Positions 12,947 to 24,900 of a DNA stretch of 64,000 nucleotides are shown here, piece after piece. The translations under genes and the position numbers were made by a program. Below the pieces are notes generated by a model. The model was not told the origin of the DNA. It made no database searches and was given only the letters and a program-made list of their open reading frames with translations. The DNA comes from Sapria himalayana. Lineage: Eukaryota; Streptophyta; Magnoliopsida; Malpighiales; Rafflesiaceae. The stretch is taken from NCBI GenBank assembly GCA_029783825.1, contig JAREIK010003089.1:1-64000 (forward strand). The letters run 5' to 3'. Each line of letters starts with the position of its first letter. The first letter of the stretch is position 1.

Positions 12947-13108
12947 TAGGGATACCGGTTTAATTTAAATTAGATCTATCTCACTAATAATTTATTTTGT
13001 AATTAATATTTCTATAAAAATAAACTGATAAATAATTAAAATAAAAATTTAAATTTAAATTTATACTGAATAAAAATTAAAATGAAATTTATGAATTATT
13101 ATTAATGT
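12947..13108 (+). repeat. Example of the class A partial-duplication segment
   Basis: The hinge start 'ggataccggtttaat' is followed not by the usual hinge but by a second copy of the preceding monomer tail: 'ttaaattagatctatctcac', then the TAATTTATTTTGTAATTAATA block, ending in a new hinge start 'atgtataccagtttaat'. The same join precedes class A hinges at about 2565, 2998, 11,613, 17,826, 21,583, 56,340 and 57,672. In reverse it is seen at about 24,365-24,390, 28,078-28,105, 40,620-40,650, 44,830-44,860 and 48,290-48,320. It is one ancestral rearrangement that became a fixed part of the higher-order unit. Confidence 0.8.
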
Positions 13109-16100
13109 ATACCAGTTTAATATTTTATGTATTTAGAGGTTTTGTCGTTTATGACTTTAGCTATTTATGTTTTTAGGCATTTAGTGGTTTATAGGTTTTG
13201 TTTAAACAATGAAATAACAAAAAAATTATTTTTGGTATTTTTTCACATTTTCAAAGGTTATAACCATTGACAATATAATAATTTTAAAATTTTTTAAAAA
13301 TGTGAATATAATATTTAGTAATGATAATTATTATAATTATATATAATATAAAGTAAATATAAATAATTTTATTCATAGATATGATATCGATTATCAAAAG
13401 ATAAATTAATATGTTATTATTATTATAATGGTTATCAATTAAAATATAATTGCAAAACCTATTATTATTCAAAATCCAAGTAAAATTTATTACTAAATAA
13501 TAATTTTTGTTTTTTAGTTTTTGCTTCTTTTTATAAGCTTAAATATTTTTTTGATGAAAAATAAATTATTTAAATTATATTTTTATCACTCATATTTTAT
13601 TTTGTAATTAATATTTAATAAATTATTTAAATTATAATTAAGGTTTATGAGTTTAAAGGTTTAAGTATTTAGGGGCTTTTGTTTTTAAGAGATTAGATGT
13701 TTAAGTGTTTAGGCATTTAGTGGTTTATAAGTTTTATTTAAACAATGATATAGCAAAAAATTTATTTTTATTATTTTTTCTAATTTTTGAAGATTATATC
13801 CTTTGAAAATATAATAATTTTTAAATTTTTTTCAAATGTCAATATAATATTTATTTATAATAATCTTAATAATTATAATTCATTTAAATTAAATATAAAT
13901 AATTATATTGCTATATATTAGAATTATGATCAAAAATAAATTAATAAACTATTATTAATAAAATAGTTATTATTTAAAAAGTATTTGCAATATCTAAATT
14001 TATTCAAATCAAGGTAAAATATATTACTAAATAATAATTTTTTTTAATGTTTTGCTATTTTTATAACTTTATATTTTTGTTATTAAAAATAAATTATTTA
14101 AATTATATTTGTCTCTATCATAATTTATTTTTTAATTTATAATTCTATAATAATAAACTACTAAATAATTAAAATGAATATTTAAAATTATAATGAATGC
14201 AAATAAAATTGAGATTTATTATTTATTATTCAGGATATACAGGTTTAATGGTTTAACTATTTAGGTGTTTTGTGGTTTAGGAGTTTAGTGGTTTAATTGT
14301 TTAGACCTTTAGTGATTTATAGTTTTTTTAAAGAAAGAAAAACAAAAAATTTAATTTTTTGTTTTTTCTTAATTTTTGAAGGTTGTAACCTTTGAAAATA
14401 TAATTATATTTAATTTTTTTTCATGTGGATATAATATTTAGTTATAATAATCTTAATAATTATATATAATATAAACATAATATAAATAATTTTATTGATA
14501 GATATTATAATAATGATTAATAAATAATTTAATAAACTTGTATTTATAAGAATGATATAAATTAAAATATAATTATAAAATCTAAAATGATTCAAAATCA
14601 AAATAAGATATATTATAAAATAATAATTTTTATTTTTAAAATTTTGCCTCTTTTTATGACCATTTTTTTTGATGAAAAATAAACTATTTAAATTATATAT
14701 GCCGCACTAATAATTTATTTTTTAATTAATATTTCTATAAAAATAAACTGATAAATAATTAAAATGAATATTTAAAAATATAATGAATACTAATTAAACT
14801 GAGATTTCTGATTTATTATTTAGACTATACTAATTAAATATTTTAAGTATTTATGGGTTTCGGGGTTTAGGAGTTTTGTAATTTTTGTATTTAATAACTT
14901 AGTGGTTTATAGGTTTTATATAAAAAATAAAATAACAAAAAATTTATTTTTGTTATTTTTTCTCTTTTTTGAAGGTTATAACCTTTGAAAATATAATAAT
15001 TTTTAAATTTTTTTTAGAAAAGTGAATACAATATGAAGTTATAATAAGCATAATAATTATATATCATATAAATTCAATATAAACTTTTTTATTGATATTT
15101 ATTATAATAATGATCATAAAAAAGTAAAAACCTATTATTAATACGATAAATTTTGTTTAAAATATATTTATAAAACCTAAAATGACTCAAAATCAAAGTG
15201 AAATATTTTACTAAATATTAATTTTAAATTTTTAATTTTTTGTATCCATTTATAAGCCTATATATTTATTGATGAAAAATAAATTATTTAAATTATATTT
15301 GTCTCACTATTAATTTATTTTTTAATTTATATTTCTATAAAATTAAACTAATGAATAATTAAAATGTATATTTAAAATTATAATAAATACAAATAAAAAT
15401 GAGATTTATGATTTATTATTTAGGGTATAACTATTTAATTGTTTTAGTATTTTGTGGTTTTCGGGTTAAAGAGTTTATTGATTTATATGTTTACACATTT
15501 AGGTGTTTATAGGTTTTATTTAATCAATGAAATAACAAAAAATTATTTTTATGAATTTTCGTAATTTTCAAAGATTATAACCTTTAAAAATATAACAATT
15601 TTTTAATAGTTATAAAATATGAATACAATACTTAGTTATAATAATCTAATAATTATATTTGTTGTAGATTAAATATAAAAAAATGTATTAATATATATTA
15701 TAAATATTGATCAAAAAATAAATTAATAAACTATTATTAAAAAGATAGATATTAATTAAAATATATTTGTAGAACCCAAAATAATACAAAATCAAAGTAA
15801 ATTATTTTACTAAATAAAATTTTAAATTTTTGAAATTTTGTTTATTTTTATAAGCTTATTTTTTTTCATAAAAAATAAATTATTTAAATTATATCTGTCT
15901 CACTCATTATTTATTTTGTAATTAATATTTCTATAAAAATAAACTAAAAAATAATTAAAATGAATATTTAAAATTATAATGAATACAAATAAAAATGAGA
16001 TTTATTATTTATTATTTAATATTTATTATTTAGGTTATATAGGTTTAATGATTTAAGTATTTAGGGGGTTTTGGCGTTTAGAAGTCTAGAATTTTAAATG

Positions 16101-16772
16101 TTTGGCATTTAGTGGTTTATAAGTTTTATTTAAATAATAATAATAATAATAAATTATTTTTGTGATTTTTTATCATTTTTGAAGGTTTAATCCTTTGAAA
16201 ATATAATAATTTTTAAATTGTTTTCAAATGTAAATATAATATTTAGTTATAATAACTTAATAATTATAAGACATTTTAATTGAATATATGTAATTTTTTT
16301 GTTCGATATTATAAAAATGATCAAATAATAAATTAATAAACTATTATTAATAAGATTGATCGCAACTTAAAATATAATTGTAAAACTTATATATAATGAT
16401 TCAAAATCTAAGTAAAATATATTACTAAATAATATTTTTTTGTTTTTAAATTTTTACTTATTTATATAAGCTTTTTTTTTGATTAAAAATAAATTATTAA
16501 AATTATATTTGTCTCACTCATTATTTATTTTGTGATTGATATTTCTATAAAAAATAAACTAATAAATAATTAAAATGAATATTTAAAATTATAATGAATA
16601 CAAATTAAAATGAGATTTATGATTTATTATATAGGTTATACCGGTTTAATGGTTTGATTATTTAGGAGTTTTATCGTTTGAAAGTTTAGAAATTTATGTT
16701 TTTAGGCATTTAGTGGTTTATAGGTTTTATTTATATAATAAAAATTTAAAATTCTATTTTTGGTTTTTTCTG

Positions 16773-16800
16773 ATTTTCAAAGGTTATAACCTTTGAAAAT
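16773..16800. repeat. Monomer palindrome, 28 bp perfect (plus block)
   Basis: Perfect inverted repeat with no spacer, centred between 16,786 and 16,787, core CAAAGGTTATAACCTTTG flanked by ATTTT/AAAAT. It lies about 60 bp after the hinge of a class Z monomer, the position occupied by the same dyad in nearly every monomer. Confidence 0.95.
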
Positions 16801-19052
16801 AAAATAATTTTTAAAATTTTTTGAAATGTGAATTCCATGTATAATTATATTAATCTTACTAATTATATATCATATAAATTAAATATAAATAATTTTAATG
16901 ATATATATTATAATAATGATCAAAAATTAAATTAATAAACTATAATAAATAATATAAATATTAATTAAAATATATTTACATAACACAAAATGATTCAAAA
17001 TCAAATCAAAATATATTACTAAATAATAATATTTAATTTTTAAAATTTTTTTTTATTAGCTTATATTTTTTTTATTAAAATAAATTATTTAAATAATATT
17101 TGTCTCACTCGAAATTTATTTTGTAATTAATTTTTCTAAAAAATTAAACTATAAATAATTAAATTTAATATTTAAAATTATAATAAATAGAAATAAAAAT
17201 GAGATTTATTATTTATTAAGTAGTATATAGCTGTTAAAAGGTTTATGTATTTAGGAGTTTCGGGATTTTATGAGCTTACTGATTTAAGTAAGTAAGCATT
17301 TAATGATCTATAGGTTTTTTTTAAAAAATGAAATAAAAAAATTTATTTTTATTATTTTTTAACATTTTTTATGGTTATAACCTTTGAAAATATAATAATT
17401 TTTAAATTTTTTTCAAATGTGAATTTAATATTTAGTAATAAAAATCATTATATTTATATATCATATAAATTCAATATAAACTATTTTATTGATAAATATT
17501 CTAATAATGATGAAAAAATAAATTAATAATCTATTATTAATAAGATAGATATCAATTATAATATAATTACAAAACCTAAAATGATTCAGAAGCAAAACAA
17601 ATATATATTACTATATAATAATTTTTTGTTTTGAAATTTTTTTTTTCTTTTAAATAGTTTATATATATTATTTTGATGAAAAATAATTTATATAAATTAT
17701 ATTTGTGTAACTCAATTTATTTTGTAATTAATATTTATATAAAAATAAACAAATATATAATTAAATTCAGCTATTTTAAATTAATATTTAAAAAATGAGA
17801 TTTATTCTTTATTATTTAGGATATACCGGTTTAATTTAAATTAGGTCTGTCTCACTAATAATTTATTTTGTAAATAATATTTCTATAAAAATAAACTGAT
17901 AAATAATTAAAATAAAAATTAAAATTATACTGAATAATTAAAATAATTTATTTTGTTCATCTCTCACCTCTAAAATGATTGCTAAAGCTCTAACCAAAAT
18001 AATAGGAGCTTTTATATTATCTCTATTATGTCTCATCATATTTGATGTTGAATCACTGGGCTATCAAAGGTAATTTGACTCTTGTACGCTAACAGACTAA
18101 ACCAAAGTTGTACTGCTATGTGTTGAAATAGCTAGGTGTTGAGGATGCTATTTATATTGATTATTGTAATTTCTTCTAAAATATCTCTCATGCACACACT
18201 CAAAAGCAATTCTTTTAAAACCTAGTTCAAATCTAAAAAAATAACCACCTTGTAGCTTATTAGAACAAACTTGCCCTAGGGCGGATTGAGTAGGGCAAGA
18301 AGTATGGGCTCTCTTTCAATCAAGAATCAAAAAATTTATTTTATAGGCATGTCTAAGCCTTTTTTTTAAATACTCGTGGATATGAAAAGGATCATTTATT
18401 TCTTTTTATATTAAATGAGTTATGTATACAAGCTCACAATACCCAAAAAGGTGTAAATGAATCTTATTCAAATGTATAAAAAGTTTTAATCATTGCTCAA
18501 AATATTAGTATTGCATATTGACACTTGAGGTCACAAATTAAAGGAAAAAACCGTAGTGATATTTCCAATCCCAAGAATATTAGCTATAGAAAGTTATAAA
18601 GAGTAGTACTTGAGCTTTAACTATTTCTAGGGTCATGACTTTTGCTCTTGAGGAATGTCCAAATTTACAATCATTCCTAGTGCAATGACATTGAAATATA
18701 ATGATTAAATGTACAAGCTATGGTCATATCCAATATTGTGAACCAGTATTATAGTGATTAAATATATATTCATGATCATTCTTAGAGCCATCACAATATG
18801 TTCAACAGAGAGACACAAGTTATGGCATATTCTCATCGATATGATTTTGTGTTCTAGAGAGAAAATACACAATCATGACCAATGATAATGCTACAATAAT
18901 CTAAAGCAAGAAAGAGACTGAATCCATAACTCACCCCTTGAGTCATGACTTTCTGTTACATAAACAAAGAGATAGTCTGTGACATTCCTAAAAGTTGTGA
19001 ATTTCAATTTAAATTTAACACTTAGTCATTTGATTATAAAAGTACAAAGAAT

Positions 19053-19131
19053 GATATTTAGGATTAAGGTTTATGGATTAGGGTTATAGTTTATAGTTTA
19101 AGGTTTAGGATTTAAAGTTTAGGGTTTATGG
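19053..19131 (+). repeat. Degenerate telomere-like (TTTAGGG) stretch
   Basis: About 79 bp of imperfect G/T-rich words of 6-8 bp, such as 'ggattaggg', 'ttaaggtttagg' and 'agtttagggtttatgg', including an exact TTTAGGG at 19,118-19,124. The plant telomere repeat is TTTAGGG. A short, impure interstitial stretch is not a functional telomere. It resembles the hinge of the satellite monomers but is not in satellite context. Confidence 0.7.
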
Positions 19132-19151
19132 TTTTTTTTTTGTTTTTTTTT
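19132..19151 (-). repeat. T tract (19 T with one G)
   Basis: Ten T, one G and nine T, directly after the telomere-like stretch. On the minus strand this would be a poly(A) tail ending the segment 20,411-19,152, which would fit a retroposed transcript, but no flanking target duplication supports that. Confidence 0.6.
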
Positions 19152-19404
19152 GGAAAATACACACTTTATTTATCATTTAGGCACACAACTTACAAGAAAC
19201 TAAAAAGCTGACAAATTTAGGCGAGCCCACCAAATACTATGCACATTAATGATTCTAAGCATAAAATACATAAAAAAACATAATTCCTAATAATTCCAAG
19301 CGTACGAATACAACTAAAATCACATGGCATTCCCGGACTTCAGAGTTGGCATTGAGACATTATGCGCACTGCATCCTTTCTCAGATTTGTCCAAACCTTT
19401 TGGA

Positions 19405-20411
19405 GGAACCTGAATGATGCACCATATTAAAACTATGCAAATATAAGATTGTGCATGTGTGTGACATGCAGCATCAAGCATTTCCCTATGTCATTGCTAT
19501 GCAATGGAATACATGTAAAACTGAATACCCATAAATCAACAAGTCCACATCTACTGCACTTTTTCAATTCATTCTCACCTATGAATTCCACATTTCTTTT
19601 GCTCCAATGATCCTCAAAAGAGTATCTCTTGGGTTAGAATGCTTCCTCCTCGAGCTCCAAGAAGTGGCTGTATGTTGTACCGACAAAATATCAAAATATA
19701 TGCATGCATCAGTGTGCATGTGTGATGAGGTCCATCTCATAGTCTAATTAACTATGCATACAACCAACCTAGAATACACGCAAAATTACAAAATGCTATA
19801 AAGATGGGTCTTCTGCTCCCGGAAGTGTAGCATCGCCTAATGTGTATTTACAAAATGCATTAGTCGGCCCCACTTAGAGATACTCATGGGTCTAGTTGCC
19901 CTCATTGCATGCTACATATAGAACAGACAAGATTGTGTGTGTAAGTATCTCATGATCCATCTCTACAAGTACATGGTGCATATAAAGTCCAAAATACAAA
20001 TAATACTACAAACATAAACTACAAGTTTAATCTTTCGCTCCCGTGTGGCTAATCTGTACTCCATTGCTTACCAGCCCTGCTTGGTGATGGTTTGGATTTT
20101 TCCGGCTCTCCAATTAATCATGGATTACCCGCTACTCCTGTTGGGCGACGTTTCGGTGGCCCTCTATGCTGCCTGATATGGCTAGTGGGACCCACTAATA
20201 GCTACTCCTGGGTTTACTCCCCACCACTTTGCTTGGTCTCGTCAGTTGTCTGAATCTTATCATCTCGGCTTGCTAGTTGGGCCCTCTACAATCTAGTGGC
20301 ACATACTTCTGGCTGCTTCCAGGACTTGTTTGCCCATCTAAATGCTACACCAAGAATGGACAAGAATATGTGCACCAGTGTGCTGTGATCCGTCGCTATG
20401 TGTGTGTGTGG
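19405..20411. repeat. Diverged repeated modules inside the insertion
   Basis: Four loosely similar stretches of about 60 bp: near 19,415-19,475, 19,668-19,742, 19,907-19,970 and 20,340-20,402. Each runs from a TGCTACA/TGCACCA-like word through ACAAGAT/ACAAAAT and a TGTG-rich run to GATCCATCTC or a variant. The words CTGCTCCC and TTCGCTCCC also recur (near 19,815 and 20,035). Spacing is uneven (about 240-430 bp), so this is an old repeat or a module family rather than a clean tandem array. Confidence 0.4.
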
Positions 20412-21986
20412 CAGAAGTATAGGGATTAGGAGTTTAGTAATTTAAGTATTTAGTTATTTTGTGGTTTATAGGTTTTATTTAAATAATTAAATAATAAAAA
20501 ATTAGTTTTTTGATTTTTTTCTCATTTTCAAGGTTATAACCGTTGAAAATATTATATTTTTTAATTTTTTTTCAAATGTTAATACAATATTTAATTATAA
20601 TAATCATAAAAATTAAATATCATCTAAATTTATTATAAATAATTTTATTGATCGATATTATAATACTGATCATAAAATAGATTAATAAACTATTATTAAT
20701 AAGATAGATATTAATTAAAATATATTTGCAAAACTTGAAACGATTCAAAATCAAATTAAAATATATTACTAAATAATAATTTGTTATTTTTAAATTTTTG
20801 ATTCTTATTATAAGCTTATAAATTTTTTTGATGAAGAAAAATTATTTAAATTATATTTGTCTCATTCATAATTTTATTTTGCAATTAATATTTCTATAAA
20901 AAAAAACTAATAAATAATTAAAATGAATTTTGAAATTATAATGAATACAAATAAAAATAATATTTATGATTAATTATTTAGGGTATACCAGTTTAATGGT
21001 TTAAGTATTTAGGAGTTTAAAAGTTTAGTGATTTAAGTGTTTAGGGCATTTAGTAATTTATATGTTTTATTTAAATAATTAAATAACAAAAAAAATTATT
21101 TTTGTGATTTTATCTCATTTTCAAAGATGATAAACTTTAAAAATATAATAATTTTTAAATTATTTTCAAATGTAAATATAATATTTAGTTATAATAATCT
21201 TAAAAATTATATATCATGTAAATTCAATATAAATAATTTTATTGATAAATATTCTAATAATGATCAAAAAATAAATTAATAATTTATTATTAATAAGACA
21301 GATATCAATTAAAATATAATTACAAAACCTAAAATAATTCAGAAGCAATGCAAAATATATTACTATAAAATAATTTCTTGTTTTGAAAATTTTTTTTCTT
21401 TTAAAAAGTTTATCTATAATTTTTTGATGAAAAAAAATTTATATAAATTATTTTTGTCTAGCTCAATTTATTTTGTAATTAATATTTATATATAAATAAA
21501 CAAATAAATAATTAAAATGAATATTTAAAATTATAATGAAAAAAAATGAGATTTATTAATTATTATTTAGGGATACTGTTTTAATTTAAATTAGATCCGT
21601 CTAACTAATAATTTATTTTGTAATTAATATTTCTATAAAAATAAACTGATAAATAATTAAAATAAAAATTTTAAATTATACTGAATAAAAATTAAAATGA
21701 GATTTATGAATTATTATTAATCTATACCAGTTTAATGGAATAAGTATTTAAAGGTTTTTTCGTTTAGGAGTTTAGCAATTTATGTTTTTAGGCATTTAGT
21801 GGTTTATAGGTTTTATTTAAACAAGGAAATAACAAAAAAAAATTTGATATTTTTTCACATTTTCAAAGGTCATAACTTTGAAAATATAATAATTTTAAAT
21901 TTTTTTAAAAATGTGAATACAATATTTAGTAATAATAATCATTATAATTATATATAATATAAACTAAATATAAACAATTTTATTGA
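20412..21986 (+). repeat. Satellite array block 4, plus orientation
   Basis: Three hinges, near 20,412-20,475 (W-like), 20,985-21,070 and 21,725-21,810 (class A, preceded by the extra segment of about 150 bp at 21,583). The block ends abruptly in the monomer body ('aacaattttattgat') at orientation switch 2. No gene is visible. Confidence 0.88.
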
Positions 21987-21990
21987 TTTT
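21980..21990. other. Array orientation switch 2 (plus to minus)
   Basis: The plus-strand monomer body 'tataaacaattttattgat' is joined to the minus-strand tail 'ttttaattatttattaattt'. Both partners are intact satellite but at different monomer phases: the nearest hinge ends lie about 180 bp to the left and about 440 bp to the right. The join is therefore not a symmetric palindrome centre. One or two bases of microhomology (AT) are possible. Confidence 0.8.
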
Positions 21991-24900
21991 AATTATTTAT
22001 TAATTTATTTTTATAAAATATTTATTACAAAATAAATTATGAGTGCGACAAATATAATTTAAATAATTTATTTTTAATCAAAAAATATATATATGCTTAT
22101 AAAAGAAGTAAAAATTCAAAAATTAAAAATTATTATACTGTAATATATTATAGTTTAATCTTGAATAGATTTGGGTATTGTAAATATTTTTTAATTAATA
22201 TCTATCTTATTATTAATAGTTTATTAATTTAATTTTTGATCATTATTATATTATCTATCAATAAAATTATTTATATTGAATTTATATGATATATAATTAT
22301 TAATATTAAAATAACTAAATATTGTATTCACATTTCAAAAAATTTTAATATTATTATATTTTCAAAGGTCATAACCTATGAAAATGAGAAAAAATTTCAA
22401 ATTTTTTTTAGTTATTTTACTGTTAAAATAAAACATATAAACCACTAAGTGCCTAAAAACATATATCGCTAAAGTCATAAACGATAAAACCTCTAAATAC
22501 TTAAAATATTAAACTGGTATACATTAATAATAATTCATAAATCTCATTTTAATTTTTATTCAGTATAATTTTAAATTTTTACTTTAATTATTTATCAGTT
22601 TATTTTTATAGAAATATTAATTTCAAAATAAATTATGAGTGAGACAAATTTTATTTAAATAATTTATTTTTTATCAAAAAAAATATATATCCTTATAAAA
22701 AGTGGCAGAATTTTAAAAACAAAAATTTATTATTTAATAATATATTTTATTTTGATTTTGAATCATTTTAGATTTTGTAATTATATTTTAATTTATATCA
22801 TTATTATTAATAATAGTTTATTAATCTTTTATTGATCTTTATTATAATATGTATTAATAAAATTATTTATATTAAGTTTACATTAAATATAATTATAAAG
22901 ATTATTAAAACTAAATATTATATTCACATTTTAAAGAAATTAAAAATTATTATATTTTCAAATGTTATAACCTTCAAAAATAAAAAAAATCAAAAAATTA
23001 ATTTTTTTATATTTTCATTCTTTGAATAAAAACTATAAATCACTAACGGCCTAAACACTTAAATCACTAAACCTCAAAACACCTAAATACGTAAACCATT
23101 AAACTAGTATATCCTGAATAATAAATAATAAATCTCTAATTTATTTTTATTCATTATAGTTTTAAATATTCATTTTAATTATTTATTAGTTTATTTTTAT
23201 AGAATTATAAATTAAAAATAAATTAAGAGGAAGACAAATATAATTTAAATAATTTACTAATAATAAAAAAAATATAAACTTATAAAAAGAAGTAAAACAT
23301 CAAAAAAATTATTATTTAGTAATATATTTTATTTTGGTTTTTAAAAAATTTACGTTTTGCAAATATATTTTAAATAAAATCTTTCTTATTAATAATAGTT
23401 TATTAATTTATTTTTTGATCATGAATATAATATCTATCAATATAATTGTTTATATTGAATTTACATGATATATAATTATTAATATTATCATAACTAAATA
23501 TTGTATTCACATATAAAAAAAATTTAAAAAGTGTTATATTTTCAAAGATTATAACCTTCAAAAATGATAAAAAATAACAAAAATAAATTTTTTGTTATAT
23601 CATTGTTAAAATTAAACTTATAAACCACTAAATGCCTAAACACATAAATCTCTAAACTATAAACCCCGAAGCCCCTAAATACTTAAACCTTTAAACTCGT
23701 AAACCTTAAATATAATTTAAATAATATATTGAAATATTAATTACAAAATAAATTATGAGAGTTACAAATATACTTTAAATAATTTATTTTTCATCAAAAA
23801 AATATATAAGCTTATAAAAAGAATCAAAAACTAAAAAACAAAAATTATTATTTAGTAATAAAATTTACATTATTTTTAAATTATTTTAGGTTTTTTAATT
23901 ATATTTTAATTTATATCTATCATATTAATAATAACATATTAATTTATTTTTTATTAATTGATATCATATCTATCAATAAAATTGTTTATATTTAGTTTAT
24001 ATTATATATAATTATAATGATTATTATTACTAAATATTGTATTCACATTTTTAAAAAAATTTAAAATTATTATATTTTAAAAGGTTATAACTTTTGAAAA
24101 TGTGAAAAAATATCAAAAATATTTTTTTTTGTTATTTCATTGTTTAAATAAAACCAATAAACCACTAAATGCCTAAAAACATAAATCGCTAAACTCCTAA
24201 ATGACAAAACCTCTAAATACTTAAACCATTAAACTGGTAAACATTAATAATAATTCATAAATCTCATTTTAATATTTATTCAGTATAATTTTATATTTTT
24301 ATTTTAATTATTTATCAGTTTATTTTTATAGAAATATTAATTACAAAAAAAATTATTCGTGAGACAGATCTAATTTAAATTAGACTTGTATATCTAAAAT
24401 AATAAAGAATAAATCTCAATATTATTTTTTTCATTATAATTTTAAATATTCATTTTAATTATTTATTTGTTTATTTTTATATAAATATTAATTAAAAAAT
24501 AAATTATGAGTTAGACAAATATAATTTATATAAATTAATTTTCAACAAAAAAATATGGATAAACTTTTAAAAAAAATAAAAATTTCAAAACAACAAATTA
24601 TTATATAGTAATATATTTTGATTTTTTCTGAATCATTTTAGGTTTTTTTTATTATATTTTAATTTATATATATCTTATTAATAATAGATTATTACTTTAT
24701 TTTTTGATCATATTTAGAATATTTATCAATAATATTGTTTATATTGAATTTATTTGATATATAAATATAATGATTATCATAACTAAATATTGAATTCACA
24801 TTTGAAAAGACTTTAAAAATTATTATATTTTCAAATGATATAACCTTGGAAAATATATAAAAATAATAAAATTAAATATTTTGTTATTTTAATTTGTAAA

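Larger units (their letters stand above)
7270..17940 (+). repeat. Satellite array block 3, plus orientation, 17 monomers
   Basis: Continuous array with hinge-end (GGTTTTATTT) positions near 7684, 8279, 8886, 9420, 10005, 10606, 11096, 11842, 12441, 13191, 13730, 14325, 14913, 15505, 16121, 16715 and 17309. The modal spacing is about 595 bp. Spacings of about 490-540 are internally deleted monomers, and spacings of about 746-750 are monomers with the extra segment of about 150 bp that precedes class A hinges. Hinge classes in order: R,S,T,U,V,A,B,A,B,A,U,V,W,X,Y,Z,R. The first part (R-S-T-U-V-A-B) is an inverted counterpart of about 32,900-36,500. No gene is visible. AT-rich apparent frames (such as 12,424-12,657, 13,284-13,472 and 14,410-14,601) lie inside monomers and carry no protein signature. 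Confidence 0.92.
17941..20411. other. Unrelated 2.5-kb insertion in the array, no gene recognised
   Basis: A sharp change to more balanced base composition with no similarity to the satellite or hAT copies. The left edge follows 'ttatactgaata' of a monomer tail. The right edge enters a hinge at 'agtatagggattaggagttt', so about 100 bp of monomer is missing at the insertion point, and no target-site duplication or terminal inverted repeat is seen. There is no reading frame of 60 codons or more and no recognised protein, tRNA or rRNA signature. It has two parts: 17,941-19,052 (gene-desert-like, with a repeated GTCATGACTTT word near 18,650 and 18,944) and 19,132-20,411 (with diverged internal modules), joined by telomere-like repeats and a T tract. 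Confidence 0.8.

Noticed and set aside
7270..17940. Regularly spaced repeats as a possible CRISPR array
   Set aside because: The period is about 595 bp with the whole unit repeated, there are no unique spacers between short direct repeats, and the context is a plant genome.
17941..19052. Fragment of an organelle genome or of a protein gene
   Set aside because: No recognisable plastid or mitochondrial gene, tRNA, or conserved protein segment could be read in any frame, so no origin is claimed.
19053..19131. A true telomere or chromosome end
   Set aside because: Only one exact TTTAGGG is present, the words are heavily degenerate, and unique and satellite DNA continue on both sides.
21987..21987. 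Centre of a perfect 44-kb palindrome spanning 1-44,000
   Set aside because: Hinge distances on the two sides of the junction do not match (about 180 versus 440 bp) and the class order does not mirror close to the centre. Inverted similarity is clear only between about 2.45-11.1 kb and 32.9-40.95 kb.
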